A stretch of 64,000 nucleotides of DNA from Bacteroidales bacterium (GTDB taxonomy: Bacteria; Bacteroidota; Bacteroidia; Bacteroidales; GCA-2748055): NCBI GenBank assembly GCA_029210585.1, contig JARGFP010000008.1, forward strand, positions 82,057 to 146,056, in the 5' to 3' direction. Below are positions 25,766-34,717 of this stretch, piece after piece. A program made the translations under genes and the position numbers. Positions within the stretch are counted from its first letter, which is position 1. The number at the start of each line of letters is the position of its first letter. The notes beneath the pieces were generated by a model. That model made no database searches, had not been told where the DNA came from, and was given only the letters and a program-made list of their open reading frames with translations.

Positions 25766-26629
25766 TCATTTCCTCAATTGTTGTTCCGCACGATAGGAAG
25801 AACGTACGAGCGGACTGCTTTCCACGTGCCTGAAGCCTTTCAGCAGTGCAATTCCTTTGTATTCCGCAAATTTTTCAGGTACAATATACTCCTCCACCGG
25901 CAGGTGGCCGAGCGTGGGTTGCAGGTACTGGCCGATGGTTAACACCTCGCATCCAACCTCCAGCAGGTCATCCATGGTTGCAATGATCTCGGGTTCGGTC
26001 TCCCCGAGTCCAAGCATGATCCCTGATTTTGAGATCAGTCCTGAACTGCTGATTTGACGTATTACCTCCAGGCTGGTTGCATATTTTGCGCGGCTCCTGA
26101 TCTGCGGAGTAAGTCTTCTTACAGTCTCGAGGTTATGGGAGATCACTTCTGGCGCTGCATCGATCACCTGGCGGATCAGTTCCGGTCTCCCGTCCATGTC
26201 CGGGATCAGTGTTTCCATGGTCAGTTCCGGCAGTTCGGACTTCAGCACACGTATGGTTTCGGCCCAGTACCCGGCGCCCTTGTCATCCAGGTCATCGCGG
26301 TCCACCGAAGTAATCACCGCATGTTTGATGTTCATTTTTCGAATGGATTCGGCAAGTCTCCGTGGCTCATCCGGATCCGGCGGCAGCGGCCTGCCGGTAT
26401 GGACGGCACAGAATTTACATGAGCGGGTACAGGTATCACCGAGGATCATGAAAGTGGCTGTTCCTTCTGCCCAGCATTCGCCAATATTCGGACAGTTTCC
26501 ACTGGTGCAGATGGTATGAAGCTTGTTTTTTTCCACCACATCTTTCACCTGCATATAATTCTTCCCTCCCGGCATCTGCATGCGCATCCAGTGCGGAAGC
26601 CGCTTTCTTCCCTTCAGGTCATGACCCAT
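25766..26629 (-). CDS. lipA: Lipoyl synthase
   Basis: 287 residues. The auxiliary 4Fe-4S cluster cysteines are in CTSGNCPNIGEC (Cys41, 46, 52). The radical SAM motif is CTRSCKFC (Cys67, 71, 74). The C-terminal RSSY serine ligand motif is in LVRSSYRAEQ. It inserts two sulfurs into protein-bound octanoyl groups to complete lipoate. Upstream on the minus strand, TAGTTTTG (26663-26656) is a fair -7 promoter element without a clear -33 partner. It is transcribed with lipB. Confidence 0.97.
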   Translation of the reverse strand: MGHDLKGRKRLPHWMRMQMPGGKNYMQVKDVVEKNKLHTICTSGNCPNIGECWAEGTATFMILGDTCTRSCKFCAVHTGRPLPPDPDEPRRLAESIRKMNIKHAVITSVDRDDLDDKGAGYWAETIRVLKSELPELTMETLIPDMDGRPELIRQVIDAAPEVISHNLETVRRLTPQIRSRAKYATSLEVIRQISSSGLISKSGIMLGLGETEPEIIATMDDLLEVGCEVLTIGQYLQPTLGHLPVEEYIVPEKFAEYKGIALLKGFRHVESSPLVRSSYRAEQQLRK

Positions 26630-26712
26630 ATGTTTTCAGTATTGATTTGAAGCTACAAAACTAATAAAGGACAATCAATTGAGACAGGCTGAACAACATA
26701 AACATTCCGGCA

Positions 26713-27174
26713 TCACCCCTCTGCTCTGACGCCGGCCACTTCAGCGACGGTGATGTCTGCCGGGGCGGAACCAAATCTTTTTCTCACATAATTCAGGACA
26801 TCCGCTACCTCCTGGTTGCTGAGATGCGGCAATGGAGCCATGATGGTATGGTAAATTTCCCCGTTGACCTCGATTTCCTCGTCCATTCCATGCAAAACGA
26901 TGCTGATGAGGGTTGCATTGTCCCCATTGACCCACTCGGTGTCGTGCAGCGGAGGAAACATGCCGGGAACGCCATTGCCATCGGCCTGGTGACAAACCAG
27001 GCAATGCTGTTTGTATAGGGATTCACCCGGATGACTGGAAAGGTCATCAGCAGCATCAAGTATTGCCGTTTTTTCCGGAAGCGGACTTTTGTCCATGGTA
27101 TTTGTTTTTTCACTGCTTCCCCCGCAGGAAACCAGCAGTACAAAGGCAACTGAAAGTACAATCAATAATTTCAT
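26713..27174 (-). CDS. Cytochrome c lipoprotein
   Basis: About 153 residues from the methionine at 27174 (MKLLIVLSVAFVLLVSCGG), which gives a proper lipoprotein signal; the longer ORF start is less likely. A single haem c motif CLVCH lies in SLYKQHCLVCHQADG, and the distal methionine is likely in TIMAPLPHLSNQEV. This is a class I cytochrome c domain anchored in the envelope. It directly follows the remains of a sorbosone-type sugar dehydrogenase on the same strand, a common arrangement in which the cytochrome accepts electrons from the PQQ enzyme. With its partner truncated, its present electron donor is unclear. Confidence 0.9.
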   Translation of the reverse strand: MKLLIVLSVAFVLLVSCGGSSEKTNTMDKSPLPEKTAILDAADDLSSHPGESLYKQHCLVCHQADGNGVPGMFPPLHDTEWVNGDNATLISIVLHGMDEEIEVNGEIYHTIMAPLPHLSNQEVADVLNYVRKRFGSAPADITVAEVAGVRAEG

Positions 27175-27266
27175 CCGTTTGTTTTTAAATATAATAATGG
27201 TCATAAGGAACCCAGTCTCACTTCAATTGTTCCATTTGTCAAAATTAAGTTTTTCTTAGGATTACG

Positions 27267-27587
27267 CTAGCCGGAATAGAAAATTTTCCAGATACGTCCT
27301 TGTCTTGAATCGTTCACATACAATGATCCATCCGGTCCAACCGCCAGACCGCAGGGACGATACACTGCATCACCCGGGTTTTCCACTGTCTCCTGTTGTG
27401 AAAACCCATTGGCGAACACTTCCCAATCGCCTGAAGGCAATGCACCTTCGAAAGGTACAAAAACCACATTATAGCCTTTTTGCTGCTCCGGCGCCCGGTT
27501 CCAGGATCCGTGAAATGCGATGAATGCACCATCCCTGTATTTTGCGGGAAATTGTTCCGCATGATAAAAAAGGATTGGGTACCAATG
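27267..27587 (-). pseudogene. PQQ-dependent sorbosone/sugar dehydrogenase, C-terminal tail
   Basis: From about HWYPILFYHAEQFPAKY to the stop, the frame matches the C-terminal blades of PdhS/sorbosone dehydrogenases: GAFIAFHGSWNRAP, then YRPCGLAVGPDGSLYVNDS and GRIWKI. Roughly 105 residues remain of an expected 400 or more. The residues before this point (MYCKTISLTRIRIYHFL) are antisense to another gene remnant and not homologous. Propeller enzymes of this type oxidise sugars in the periplasm with PQQ. The tail cannot fold alone, so this is a remnant. Confidence 0.8.
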
Positions 27588-27667
27588 ATTATCCTGCTGC
27601 TGAAGAAGTGGTTGATTCCGGCGACCCTGCCTTCCGGCAGACAGGAAATGGTATATGCGAATCCTGG

Positions 27668-27795
27668 TCAGTGAAATCGTTTTACAATACATGAAAAGCC
27701 TGGATCTTTCGTATCCTGAACTTTCCCTGAGCGGTGAAAAGGAAGTATAAGAGATAAGGGCTGCGCTGAAAAGGAAGATTCAAGGGGATAAATAA
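27668..27795 (+). pseudogene. Polyphosphate kinase 2 (PPK2) C-terminal tail with in-frame stop
   Basis: The frame VSEIVLQYMKSLDLSYPELS continues to a TAA at 27748 and, in the same frame, resumes EIRAALKRKIQGDK to a second TAA at 27795. The pattern (V/I)SEIV..MK.LDL.YPE followed by a charged helix resembles the end of PPK2-type nucleotide phosphotransferases. It is too short for the ORF track. Homology is from remembered motifs, so the family call is tentative; the degraded state is clear. Confidence 0.45.
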
Positions 27796-27803
27796 TATCT
27801 TTG
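27796..27803 (+). promoter_or_regulatory. Candidate -7 promoter element for the Nudix gene
   Basis: TATCTTTG lies 37 bp before the Nudix ATG and fits TAnnTTTG; no TTTG is found 19 bp upstream. Confidence 0.4.
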
Positions 27804-27840
27804 TGACGGAAATGAATCACACGAAATTTTCACCTTTACT

Positions 27841-28488
27841 ATGAACACTACCTCCCTCCTGCTGAATTTTGCCAAGCGCGTCCATGCCCTGGCTGAAACA
27901 GGTCAGCATTTCTCAGAATCGGATTACGACATGGACCGGTACACGGAACTGGAACAGATCGCACTGGAAATGATCTCCCTGGTTACCCAAAATGATATTT
28001 CACTTGTCTCCTCAGGCATCCAGGAAAAAAACGGCTACCGGACGCCCAAAGTGGATGTCCGTGCCGTGGTATTCAACCAGGAAAAACAAATCCTGATGGT
28101 GAGGGAGCAGATCGACGGCAACTGGTCGCTTCCAGGTGGTTGGGCCGACGTGGGATTCACGCCAGCTGAGATTGCAGTAAAGGAAACAAGGGAAGAGGCA
28201 GGCGTGAAAGTGCAGCCGGTCAGGCTGCTGGCAATCTTCGACAAAAAATGTCATAACCACCCCCCGGATGTGCATTATGCATATAAGATTTTCATTGAAT
28301 GCAGCATCCTCGATGCAACGATACGCACTGGTTATGAAACCACGGATGCCGGCTTTTTCAGCCTTGAAGCACTCCCGCCCCTTTCCACCCCCCGAAATAC
28401 ACTTGAACAGGTTGAAATGATGTTCCGCTTCCGGGACAACCAATTGCGCTGGCCGCATATCGACCTGGAGTGTAATCATGGATTGTAA
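27841..28488 (+). CDS. Nudix hydrolase with N-terminal helical domain
   Basis: 215 residues. An N-terminal helical segment (MNTTSLLLNFAKRVHALAETGQ) is followed by a Nudix domain from about residue 65. The Nudix box is GWADVGFTPAEIAVKETREEAGV, matching GX5EX7REXXEEXG. This two-domain form is that of ADP-ribose/nucleoside-diphosphate-X hydrolases carrying the NUDIX_N_2 domain. Such enzymes cleave nucleoside diphosphate derivatives with Mg. It has its own likely promoter and no operon partner. Confidence 0.92.
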   Translation: MNTTSLLLNFAKRVHALAETGQHFSESDYDMDRYTELEQIALEMISLVTQNDISLVSSGIQEKNGYRTPKVDVRAVVFNQEKQILMVREQIDGNWSLPGGWADVGFTPAEIAVKETREEAGVKVQPVRLLAIFDKKCHNHPPDVHYAYKIFIECSILDATIRTGYETTDAGFFSLEALPPLSTPRNTLEQVEMMFRFRDNQLRWPHIDLECNHGL

Positions 28489-28715
28489 TCCCTGGTTATA
28501 TGAAAGGGCTTCCATTCATTGTGGAATTTCAGCAGGATCGTACGCAAACACAGATGAATTTTTAATGAGGGATTCCACTTACTTTTAACCTTCCCGAAAC
28601 CGGATACGCGTATTCATTCTGTTGTGAATTAAAAAGTTAGCAACGCTGTCGTTAAATGGACAGCACAGCTTGTTGTATTAGGCATCACCTTTCTGTTATT
28701 CTTTTCACAAAAAGA

Positions 28716-28747
28716 TTTTGTACCTCCCCTTTTTAGCAGTATTTTTG
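28716..28747 (+). promoter_or_regulatory. Bacteroidota-type promoter for aspA-hydF-hydE
   Basis: TTTTG (28716-28720), a 19-bp spacer, then TATTTTTG (28740-28747), 16 bp before the aspA ATG: a full consensus match. Confidence 0.8.
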
Positions 28748-28763
28748 CACGAAAGCTGCATAA

Positions 28764-30218
28764 ATGAGAACTGAGAAGGATTTCCTGGGAGAAATAAAGA
28801 TACCAACAACTGCCTTGTATGGTATCCATGCTGCCCGGGCAGCGGATAATTTTCCGAATAAGGACCTGTTTCACATTGAATGGTACGAAGCGGCCGGCAA
28901 AGTCAAACAGGCATGCTATGAAACTGTGCTGATGTTCAGGGAGGCTGTTGAAAAGGAGCATCCCGACCTGTTGCCGCAGTTGCGCATTCCCGAAGAAAAA
29001 CAACTGGAGGTGATGATTGCAGCTGCCAAAGAGGTATGTATCGGTGAACATTTCAGTCATTTTATCATCCCGGCGGTGCAGGGAGGTGCAGGCACAAGCA
29101 TCAATATGAACATCAATGAAATCATCACGAACCGTGCACTGCAGCTTCTCGGAAAAGCACCCGGTGATTACACGGTAATTGATCCTGTTGAAGCAGCCAA
29201 CATCTACCAGTCCACCAACGATGTGATCCCCACTTCCCTTACCGTTGCAGTAATGGAACTTCTGAAAAAACTCGAAGAGGCAGTGAATGCAACCCGGCTG
29301 CAAACCGAAAACCTGGAAAGCAAATACAGGAACTCGATACGGTTGTGTTACACCCAGCTCCAGGAGGCGGTACCGGGGACATACGGACAGCTGTTCAGCA
29401 ACTTCAGCGATGCCTTTTCACGCGATTGGTGGCGGGTATCAAAAGCATCCGAACGCATTAAACAGGTCAACATCGGCGGGGGTGCCACGGGAACGGGTGT
29501 ATCCTTTCCGCGTTTCTATATCATGGAAGTGGGCAACCAGCTCAGACGAATCACAGGGCTGCCCCTGGCACAAGGTGAGAACCTGGCAGACAGTACTTCC
29601 AACATGGATTCGCTGGTCGAGGTACATGCGATCCTCAAGGCACATGCCGTAAACATGGAAAAATTCGCATCGGACCTGCGCCTGCTGGCTGCCGGGGTAC
29701 GGGGTGAGAAAGAGGTGTTACTTCCTGAAAAGCAATCCGGCAGTTCCATCATGCCCGGCAAAGTAAACCCGGTAATACCGGAATTTGTGATTTCATCGGC
29801 CCACCAGGTGTATGCAAATGATCAACTCATCACAGGCCTTGCAGGACAGGGACAACTCGATCTGAATGCCTACCTGCCCTCCATCGGAAACGCACTGCTC
29901 AGCAGCCTGAAGTTACTGATCTCCATCAACCATACATCCAGGGAGCATTTGCTCAAAGGCCTGGAAATCGACGAAACTGTTGCTGCCTCCAGGTTGTTCA
30001 GGAGTCCTGCTGTCACTACTGCCCTTTCTCCGCTTATCGGATACAACAAGTCTGGTGAGCTTGCCAGAACCATGAAGAAGGAAAATATAGATATATTTGA
30101 AGCCAACGACAGACTGGAACTGCTTCCGGCCGAGAAATTGAAAAAGATCATGCAACCAGAATACCTGCTCAAGAAGGGATTTTCCATGAAAGATGTCAGG
30201 GACTTACAAGAAGAATAA
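28764..30218 (+). CDS. aspA: Aspartate ammonia-lyase, hydrogenase-maturation linked
   Basis: 484 residues of the fumarase/aspartase superfamily. Landmarks are TALYGIHAARAADNF, AGTSINMNINEIITNRAL, IYQSTNDVIPTSL and the catalytic loop GSSIMPGKVNPVIPE. Aspartase releases ammonia from aspartate to give fumarate. It has a strong promoter and is directly followed by hydF and hydE. An aspartase-like gene in hyd maturation clusters is a known recurring association in anaerobes. A role in supplying ammonia for the azadithiolate bridge of the H-cluster is plausible but is inference. A housekeeping aspartase role is also possible. Confidence 0.92.
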   Translation: MRTEKDFLGEIKIPTTALYGIHAARAADNFPNKDLFHIEWYEAAGKVKQACYETVLMFREAVEKEHPDLLPQLRIPEEKQLEVMIAAAKEVCIGEHFSHFIIPAVQGGAGTSINMNINEIITNRALQLLGKAPGDYTVIDPVEAANIYQSTNDVIPTSLTVAVMELLKKLEEAVNATRLQTENLESKYRNSIRLCYTQLQEAVPGTYGQLFSNFSDAFSRDWWRVSKASERIKQVNIGGGATGTGVSFPRFYIMEVGNQLRRITGLPLAQGENLADSTSNMDSLVEVHAILKAHAVNMEKFASDLRLLAAGVRGEKEVLLPEKQSGSSIMPGKVNPVIPEFVISSAHQVYANDQLITGLAGQGQLDLNAYLPSIGNALLSSLKLLISINHTSREHLLKGLEIDETVAASRLFRSPAVTTALSPLIGYNKSGELARTMKKENIDIFEANDRLELLPAEKLKKIMQPEYLLKKGFSMKDVRDLQEE

Positions 30219-30237
30219 TGAAGCGGAGCTAATTGTG

Positions 30238-31452
30238 ATGAAAGGCAGAGACACGAAACCACATATCGGGATCTTCGGACGCAGGAACAACGGCAAGAGT
30301 TCATTGATCAATTCACTTACAGGTCAGGATGTTGCAATCGTGTCTGAAGTACCCGGCACTACCACCGATCCTGTTAAAAAATCGATAGAGATCCCGGGGA
30401 TCGGCCCCGTGGTGATGATCGATACAGCAGGGATGGATGACCTGGGAGAACTGGGGACCAAACGTGTGGGCAGGACCAGGGAAATCATCAAACGCATTGA
30501 CCTGGCCGTGCTGGTCCTGGCAGCAAACCTTTTTGGTGAGCCCGAGGAGCTGTTGATCAACGAACTGGAGAAATGGGAAGTTCCATGGATCGTGGTTCAT
30601 AATAAATCTGACCTTGTCGGGGCAGACCATTCGTTAAAAAAGCAGTTCGATGGCAGGCTGGTCGATTATTCAAGCATTTCACCTTCCAACAAGGAAATGC
30701 TTACCAGCCTGATCATAAGGCACATGCCCGAAACGGCCTATCTTACCAAATCCCTGGTCGGCGACATCATCCGCCAGGGAGACCTTGTTTTGCTGATCAC
30801 CCCCATCGATGAGGAGGCCCCGGAAGGAAGACTGATCCTTCCGCAGGTGCAGGCCATCCGTGACATCCTTGACAATAACGCTGTTGCCGTAGTGGCCAAG
30901 GAACGGGAAATTGATTCCCTGATGAAAAAATTGCATCCCCGACCGGCCCTGGCAATCTGCGACAGCCAGGTGTTCCTGAAAGCAGATGGGTCCATTCCCA
31001 CTGACATACCACTTACCAGTTTCAGTACGGTGCTCGCACGCTACAAGGGCGACTTCGAAAATTACCTGAAAGGCACACCCAGGTTATCTGAACTACAGAA
31101 CGGGGACCGGGTACTTATACTGGAATCCTGCACCCACCATGTATCCTGTGACGATATCGGCCGGGTGAAAATTCCCAGGTGGCTGTCGCAATTTTCCGGG
31201 AAAGAACTGGATTATACCGTAGTGAGCGGTCTCGATAACATTCCCGGGGAGATTACCGACTACAGCATGGTGATCCAGTGCGGCGGATGCATGATCACCA
31301 GGAAGCAACTGATCAACAGGCTGAAACCTGCTGTAGAGGCCGGGGTTCCGGTAACGAATTATGGGATGGCGATCGCATATATGCAGGGTATTTACCGCCG
31401 GGCCATCGCGCCATTTGTAAAATCAGATGAAACGGCCTCCGACTATTTGTAA
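30238..31452 (+). CDS. hydF: [FeFe]-hydrogenase H-cluster maturation GTPase
   Basis: About 404 residues from ATG 30238 (MKGRDTKPHIGIFGRRNNGK), chosen because family members start just before this motif and a GCGGAG lies upstream; the track's start at 30193 overlaps aspA by 26 bp. GTPase motifs are GRRNNGKSS, DTAGMDD and NKSD. A dimerisation domain follows, then the C-terminal 4Fe-4S-binding domain with CTHH and QCGGCM, the CxHx(n)HCxxC pattern of HydF. HydF is the scaffold on which the diiron subcluster is built before delivery to the hydrogenase. Confidence 0.97.
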   Translation: MKGRDTKPHIGIFGRRNNGKSSLINSLTGQDVAIVSEVPGTTTDPVKKSIEIPGIGPVVMIDTAGMDDLGELGTKRVGRTREIIKRIDLAVLVLAANLFGEPEELLINELEKWEVPWIVVHNKSDLVGADHSLKKQFDGRLVDYSSISPSNKEMLTSLIIRHMPETAYLTKSLVGDIIRQGDLVLLITPIDEEAPEGRLILPQVQAIRDILDNNAVAVVAKEREIDSLMKKLHPRPALAICDSQVFLKADGSIPTDIPLTSFSTVLARYKGDFENYLKGTPRLSELQNGDRVLILESCTHHVSCDDIGRVKIPRWLSQFSGKELDYTVVSGLDNIPGEITDYSMVIQCGGCMITRKQLINRLKPAVEAGVPVTNYGMAIAYMQGIYRRAIAPFVKSDETASDYL

Positions 31453-31531
31453 TAGCTAGTATTACTGGTTATGGCGTCCAGTTTGAAGGGCAGGGCAATG
31501 CAATAACCACATTGAACACTAAACAGAAAGC

Positions 31532-32626
31532 ATGAAATTTGAAAAACGTATCAGACAAGCGCAATTGGGAAAGACTGATCTTGTTGCAATGCTCAATGCC
31601 ACCGGGGAAGAACGAACGTTATTGTTCCGGGAATCTGCAAGGATCAAGGAAGCGCATGTGGGCAGGAAAGTGTATTTCAGGGGACTGATCGAATTTTCGA
31701 ATATCTGCAGCAAGGATTGCTACTATTGTGGTATCCGGAAAAGCAATAAAACTGTTGCCAGGTATAACCTCTCCGATGAGGAGATCCTTCGGGCAGCAAC
31801 CTATGCGCATGAGCAAAACTACGGCTCTGTTGTGATCCAGGGTGGTGAGATTGCATCCCCTGCATTCACCCTTCGGATTGAAAACCTGCTGAAACAGATC
31901 AAGCAGTTATCGGGAAACAGCCTGGGAATCACCCTTTCCCTCGGTGAGCAATCACCCGAGACCTATGAGCGATGGAGGGATGCCGGGGCGCACCGCTACC
32001 TCCTGCGCATTGAAACATCCGACAGGGAACTGTATAAAAAAATACATCCGGAAGATGCGCATCATGATTTTGACAAGCGTTATGAATGCCTGCGTACACT
32101 GCAGGAACTGGGCTACCAGGCCGGGACAGGAGTGATGATCGGCCTGCCGTTTCAAACCACCGAACACCTGGCTGACGACCTGCTTTTCATGCAGTCCTTC
32201 GATGTGGACATGGTGGGCATGGGTCCGTATATTGAACACCATGATACGCCACTGTATGCATTCAGGAATGAATTGCTGCCTATCGGAGAACGTTTCGATC
32301 TTGCACTTAAAATGATCGCGGCGCTGCGGATACTGATGAAGGACATCAACATTGCAGCCGCCACCGCGCTGCAGGCAATCGACCCGCTGGGCAGGGAAAA
32401 AGCGGTGAAGATCGGTGCCAACGTGATCATGCCGAATGTAACTCCCGGGCTGTTCAGGAACGACTATGCCCTTTATGAAAACAAACCCTGCACAGACGAA
32501 AATCCGGACGACTGCAAAAACTGCCTGGATGCAAGAATTCAGCTGGCCGACGGCGAGATAGGATATGGCGAATGGGGAGATTCAGTTCATTATGCAAGGA
32601 GGATGGAGCGAACCCGGCAACTGTAA
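31532..32626 (+). CDS. hydE: [FeFe]-hydrogenase maturase HydE, radical SAM
   Basis: 364 residues. The radical SAM motif is CSKDCYYC (Cys59, 63, 66) within the HydE-typical YFRGLIEFSNICSKDCYYCG. The TIM-barrel region has VIQGGEIASP, SLGEQSPETYERWRDAGAHRYLLRIETSD and MGPYIEHHDTP. Cysteines CKNCLD near the C-terminus may bind the accessory cluster. HydE processes the HydG-made Fe(CO)2(CN)-cysteine synthon on the way to the H-cluster. It follows hydF by 79 bp. HydG and the hydrogenase itself are not in this window. Confidence 0.95.
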   Translation: MKFEKRIRQAQLGKTDLVAMLNATGEERTLLFRESARIKEAHVGRKVYFRGLIEFSNICSKDCYYCGIRKSNKTVARYNLSDEEILRAATYAHEQNYGSVVIQGGEIASPAFTLRIENLLKQIKQLSGNSLGITLSLGEQSPETYERWRDAGAHRYLLRIETSDRELYKKIHPEDAHHDFDKRYECLRTLQELGYQAGTGVMIGLPFQTTEHLADDLLFMQSFDVDMVGMGPYIEHHDTPLYAFRNELLPIGERFDLALKMIAALRILMKDINIAAATALQAIDPLGREKAVKIGANVIMPNVTPGLFRNDYALYENKPCTDENPDDCKNCLDARIQLADGEIGYGEWGDSVHYARRMERTRQL

Positions 32627-32715
32627 AATCGAACAGCACCGGAGGGTATAATTATGAACTTCTCAGGGCAGTGGATTGAAATCAACACTACCTGGTGAAT
32701 AAAATCAGTGCATTT

Positions 32716-33039
32716 ATGGATAAAAAGCAGATCAAAGAGATCATTCTCAAAGAGATCAGTAAGACTGAGCGGCTGATCAGTGACTACAGGGATATGAGCC
32801 AGCCCGTTGAACCGGACAATGCCATCGGGCGTATTTCCAGGATGGACGCGATCAACAATCAGAGTGTCACAGAGGCTTCCCTCCGACAGGCTGAGGAGAA
32901 ACTCAGGAACCTCAACAGGGTGTTATCCAGGATCGACACCAATGATTTCGGCATCTGTCAGAAATGCGGAAAGGAGATTCATATACGACGCATCATGATA
33001 CGACCCGAGAGTTTGCTTTGCGTGAACTGTGCCCGATAG
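32716..33039 (+). CDS. TraR/DksA-type zinc-finger protein
   Basis: 107 residues from the methionine at 32716 (MDKKQIKEIILKEISKTERL); the seven-residue extension in the track is less likely. An N-terminal helical, coiled-coil-like segment (about 1-75) is followed by the C4 zinc finger CQKCGKEIHIRRIMIRPESL then CVNC. This is the TraR/DksA fold. The acidic DxxDxA tip that DksA uses at RNA polymerase is not obvious, so a ppGpp-linked role is uncertain. It stands alone after hydE. Confidence 0.88.
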   Translation: MDKKQIKEIILKEISKTERLISDYRDMSQPVEPDNAIGRISRMDAINNQSVTEASLRQAEEKLRNLNRVLSRIDTNDFGICQKCGKEIHIRRIMIRPESLLCVNCAR

Positions 33040-33157
33040 AGAGATACAATTCATATATTTGCACTGTACCTCTCGCAAGGCAGGGAAAGCATCTATAACA
33101 GTATTTCCGGAACAACGATGGTAATAAAACAAGTCCAGAATGCATAGAAAGAAAGCA

Positions 33158-34099
33158 ATGATGCAGAAACAACTACTGGTTCTTTTGCCGCTCTTCTGGT
33201 TGCTGACCGCTTGTGCACAACCATCCCTGCTCACGCCAGGCCTAGCGAAAGCTGAAATAAATGGTGACACGATCTGGTACCATGTCGTTGGTGACGGAAA
33301 CTCCACCCCGATCCTCATGCTCCATGGCGGTCCGGGAGGCACCTCCTATTCCATGTATGCCCTGTCTCCGCTGGCAGATGATTACACGCTGATCCTGTTC
33401 GACCAGGTCGGAACCGGCAGGTCAGGGAATCTGCAGGATACATCACTGATGCGCATGGACTATTTTGTGGACCAACTGCACGCATTCGTGGAAAGTCTGG
33501 GACTGAAAGATTACATTGTGTACGGTCACTCCTGGGGCACCATGCTGGCGCTTGATTATTACCTGGAACATCCTGAAGGGATCCAGGCGATGATTATGAA
33601 CAGCCCGCTTGTGAGCACCGATTACTGGATGAAAGATGCCGATACACTGATAGCGACATTGCCTGACACTGTTCAGCAGATCATCAAAAAGAGCAATGCG
33701 GAAGCACAATATGATTCCCCGGAATACCAGTATGCCAAGTGGGTGCATTACAAAAATTTCATTTCCAGGGGAGAACGGGTTGCAGGCCCCGACTCGTTGA
33801 AGCGGGTGCCGGGCAATCGACTGATGTACTTGTATATGTGGGGACCAAGTGAATTCCGTTCCACGGGAACCCTGCAGGATTATGACCGGCTGGACCGGCT
33901 TAACGAACTGGTTGTTCCCGTCCTCTGGATAACGGGTGAATATGATGAAGCCCGTCCTGCCACAGTGAAGTACTTCCACACCCTGGACCCCGGATCTGAT
34001 TTTGCCGTGATCCCGGATGCAGGACATGGCACCATGCATGACAACCAGGCGGATAATGTCCGGTTGATCCGTGAGTTCCTGGGGAAACACGGATGGTAG
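33158..34099 (+). CDS. Proline-iminopeptidase-like alpha/beta hydrolase lipoprotein
   Basis: About 313 residues. Met7 of the ORF gives MMQKQLLVLLPLFWLLTACAQ, a lipoprotein signal with a lipobox cysteine; Met1 at 33140 or Met8 at 33161 are alternatives. Family S33 motifs: oxyanion region MLHGGPGGTSYSMYAL, DQVGTGRSG, nucleophile elbow GHSWGTM, catalytic Asp in GEYDEARP and His in DAGHGTMHDN. Proline iminopeptidases clip N-terminal proline from peptides. Surface anchoring suggests extracytoplasmic peptide processing. TATATTTG at 33054-33061 is a reasonable -7 promoter element. Its stop overlaps the following regulator remnant. Confidence 0.9.
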   Translation: MMQKQLLVLLPLFWLLTACAQPSLLTPGLAKAEINGDTIWYHVVGDGNSTPILMLHGGPGGTSYSMYALSPLADDYTLILFDQVGTGRSGNLQDTSLMRMDYFVDQLHAFVESLGLKDYIVYGHSWGTMLALDYYLEHPEGIQAMIMNSPLVSTDYWMKDADTLIATLPDTVQQIIKKSNAEAQYDSPEYQYAKWVHYKNFISRGERVAGPDSLKRVPGNRLMYLYMWGPSEFRSTGTLQDYDRLDRLNELVVPVLWITGEYDEARPATVKYFHTLDPGSDFAVIPDAGHGTMHDNQADNVRLIREFLGKHGW

Positions 34100-34224
34100 C
34101 AATTGAGCAGGGGAACTACTCCCCTTCCCTTGAGCTGGCATTCAGGATCGCCAGGCAATTCAACACACCGCTTGAAAGAGTCTTCACATACGAAAAACCA
34201 GGTCCTGACGACGTTGTAAAATAA
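34093..34224 (+). pseudogene. XRE-family regulator, C-terminal remnant
   Basis: The 43-residue frame MVAIEQGNYSPSLELAFRIA then RQFNTPLERVFTYEKP is the recognition helix and following helices of a small YozG-type HTH_3/XRE regulator, which normally begins about 30 residues earlier. The N-terminal helices are missing because the sequence immediately upstream is the end of the hydrolase gene. It was too short for the ORF track. It is probably a dead remnant. Confidence 0.6.
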
Positions 34225-34339
34225 TTGTGTTGGTTTTTACTGCATGCAGTGCCACATTTCTGCAAGAATGCTTATTTTTAAGGATGTGCAGAAACGATGT
34301 ACAGAAAAATATAATATAATAAAACAATTAATACTGGCT

Positions 34340-34555
34340 GCTGCCGTCGAGGATTTCAAATCGGTACGGTGGTTCATCGATTGCGGCGACGACGATTTCC
34401 TGTACGAAGGGAACAGCCTGATCCACATTGCCATGAAAAAGCGGAACATTCCCCATGAATACAGGGTAAGGGACGGCGCACATAACTGGACCTACTGGCG
34501 CGAATCACTTCCCGTGTTACTGGCGTTTGTTTCGGATGCTTTTCACCAGCACTGA
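34340..34555 (+). pseudogene. PF00756-type esterase, C-terminal remnant
   Basis: The end of ORF 34244-34555, from about AAAVEDFKSVRWFIDCGDDD onward, carries the acid residue (GDDDFLYEGNS) and catalytic histidine (RDGAHNWTYWRESLP) of the esterase D/tributyrin esterase family. The GHSMGG-type serine elbow and the first about 200 residues are missing. Residues before this point in the ORF show no homology. It is a 5'-truncated remnant. Confidence 0.65.
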
Positions 34556-34717
34556 CAACCGGTAAGATAAGAACTTGCCGTTTGGGAAAACCCGTCGCCC
34601 GCATGATTCCATACTTATGCAAACTTCCCATGATCTTCTGTTATTATCCTGATTTTTTTCTATTTTAGGATATCATAAATGCAATGGAATTCAATTAACC
34701 GCCACATCCAATAAATT

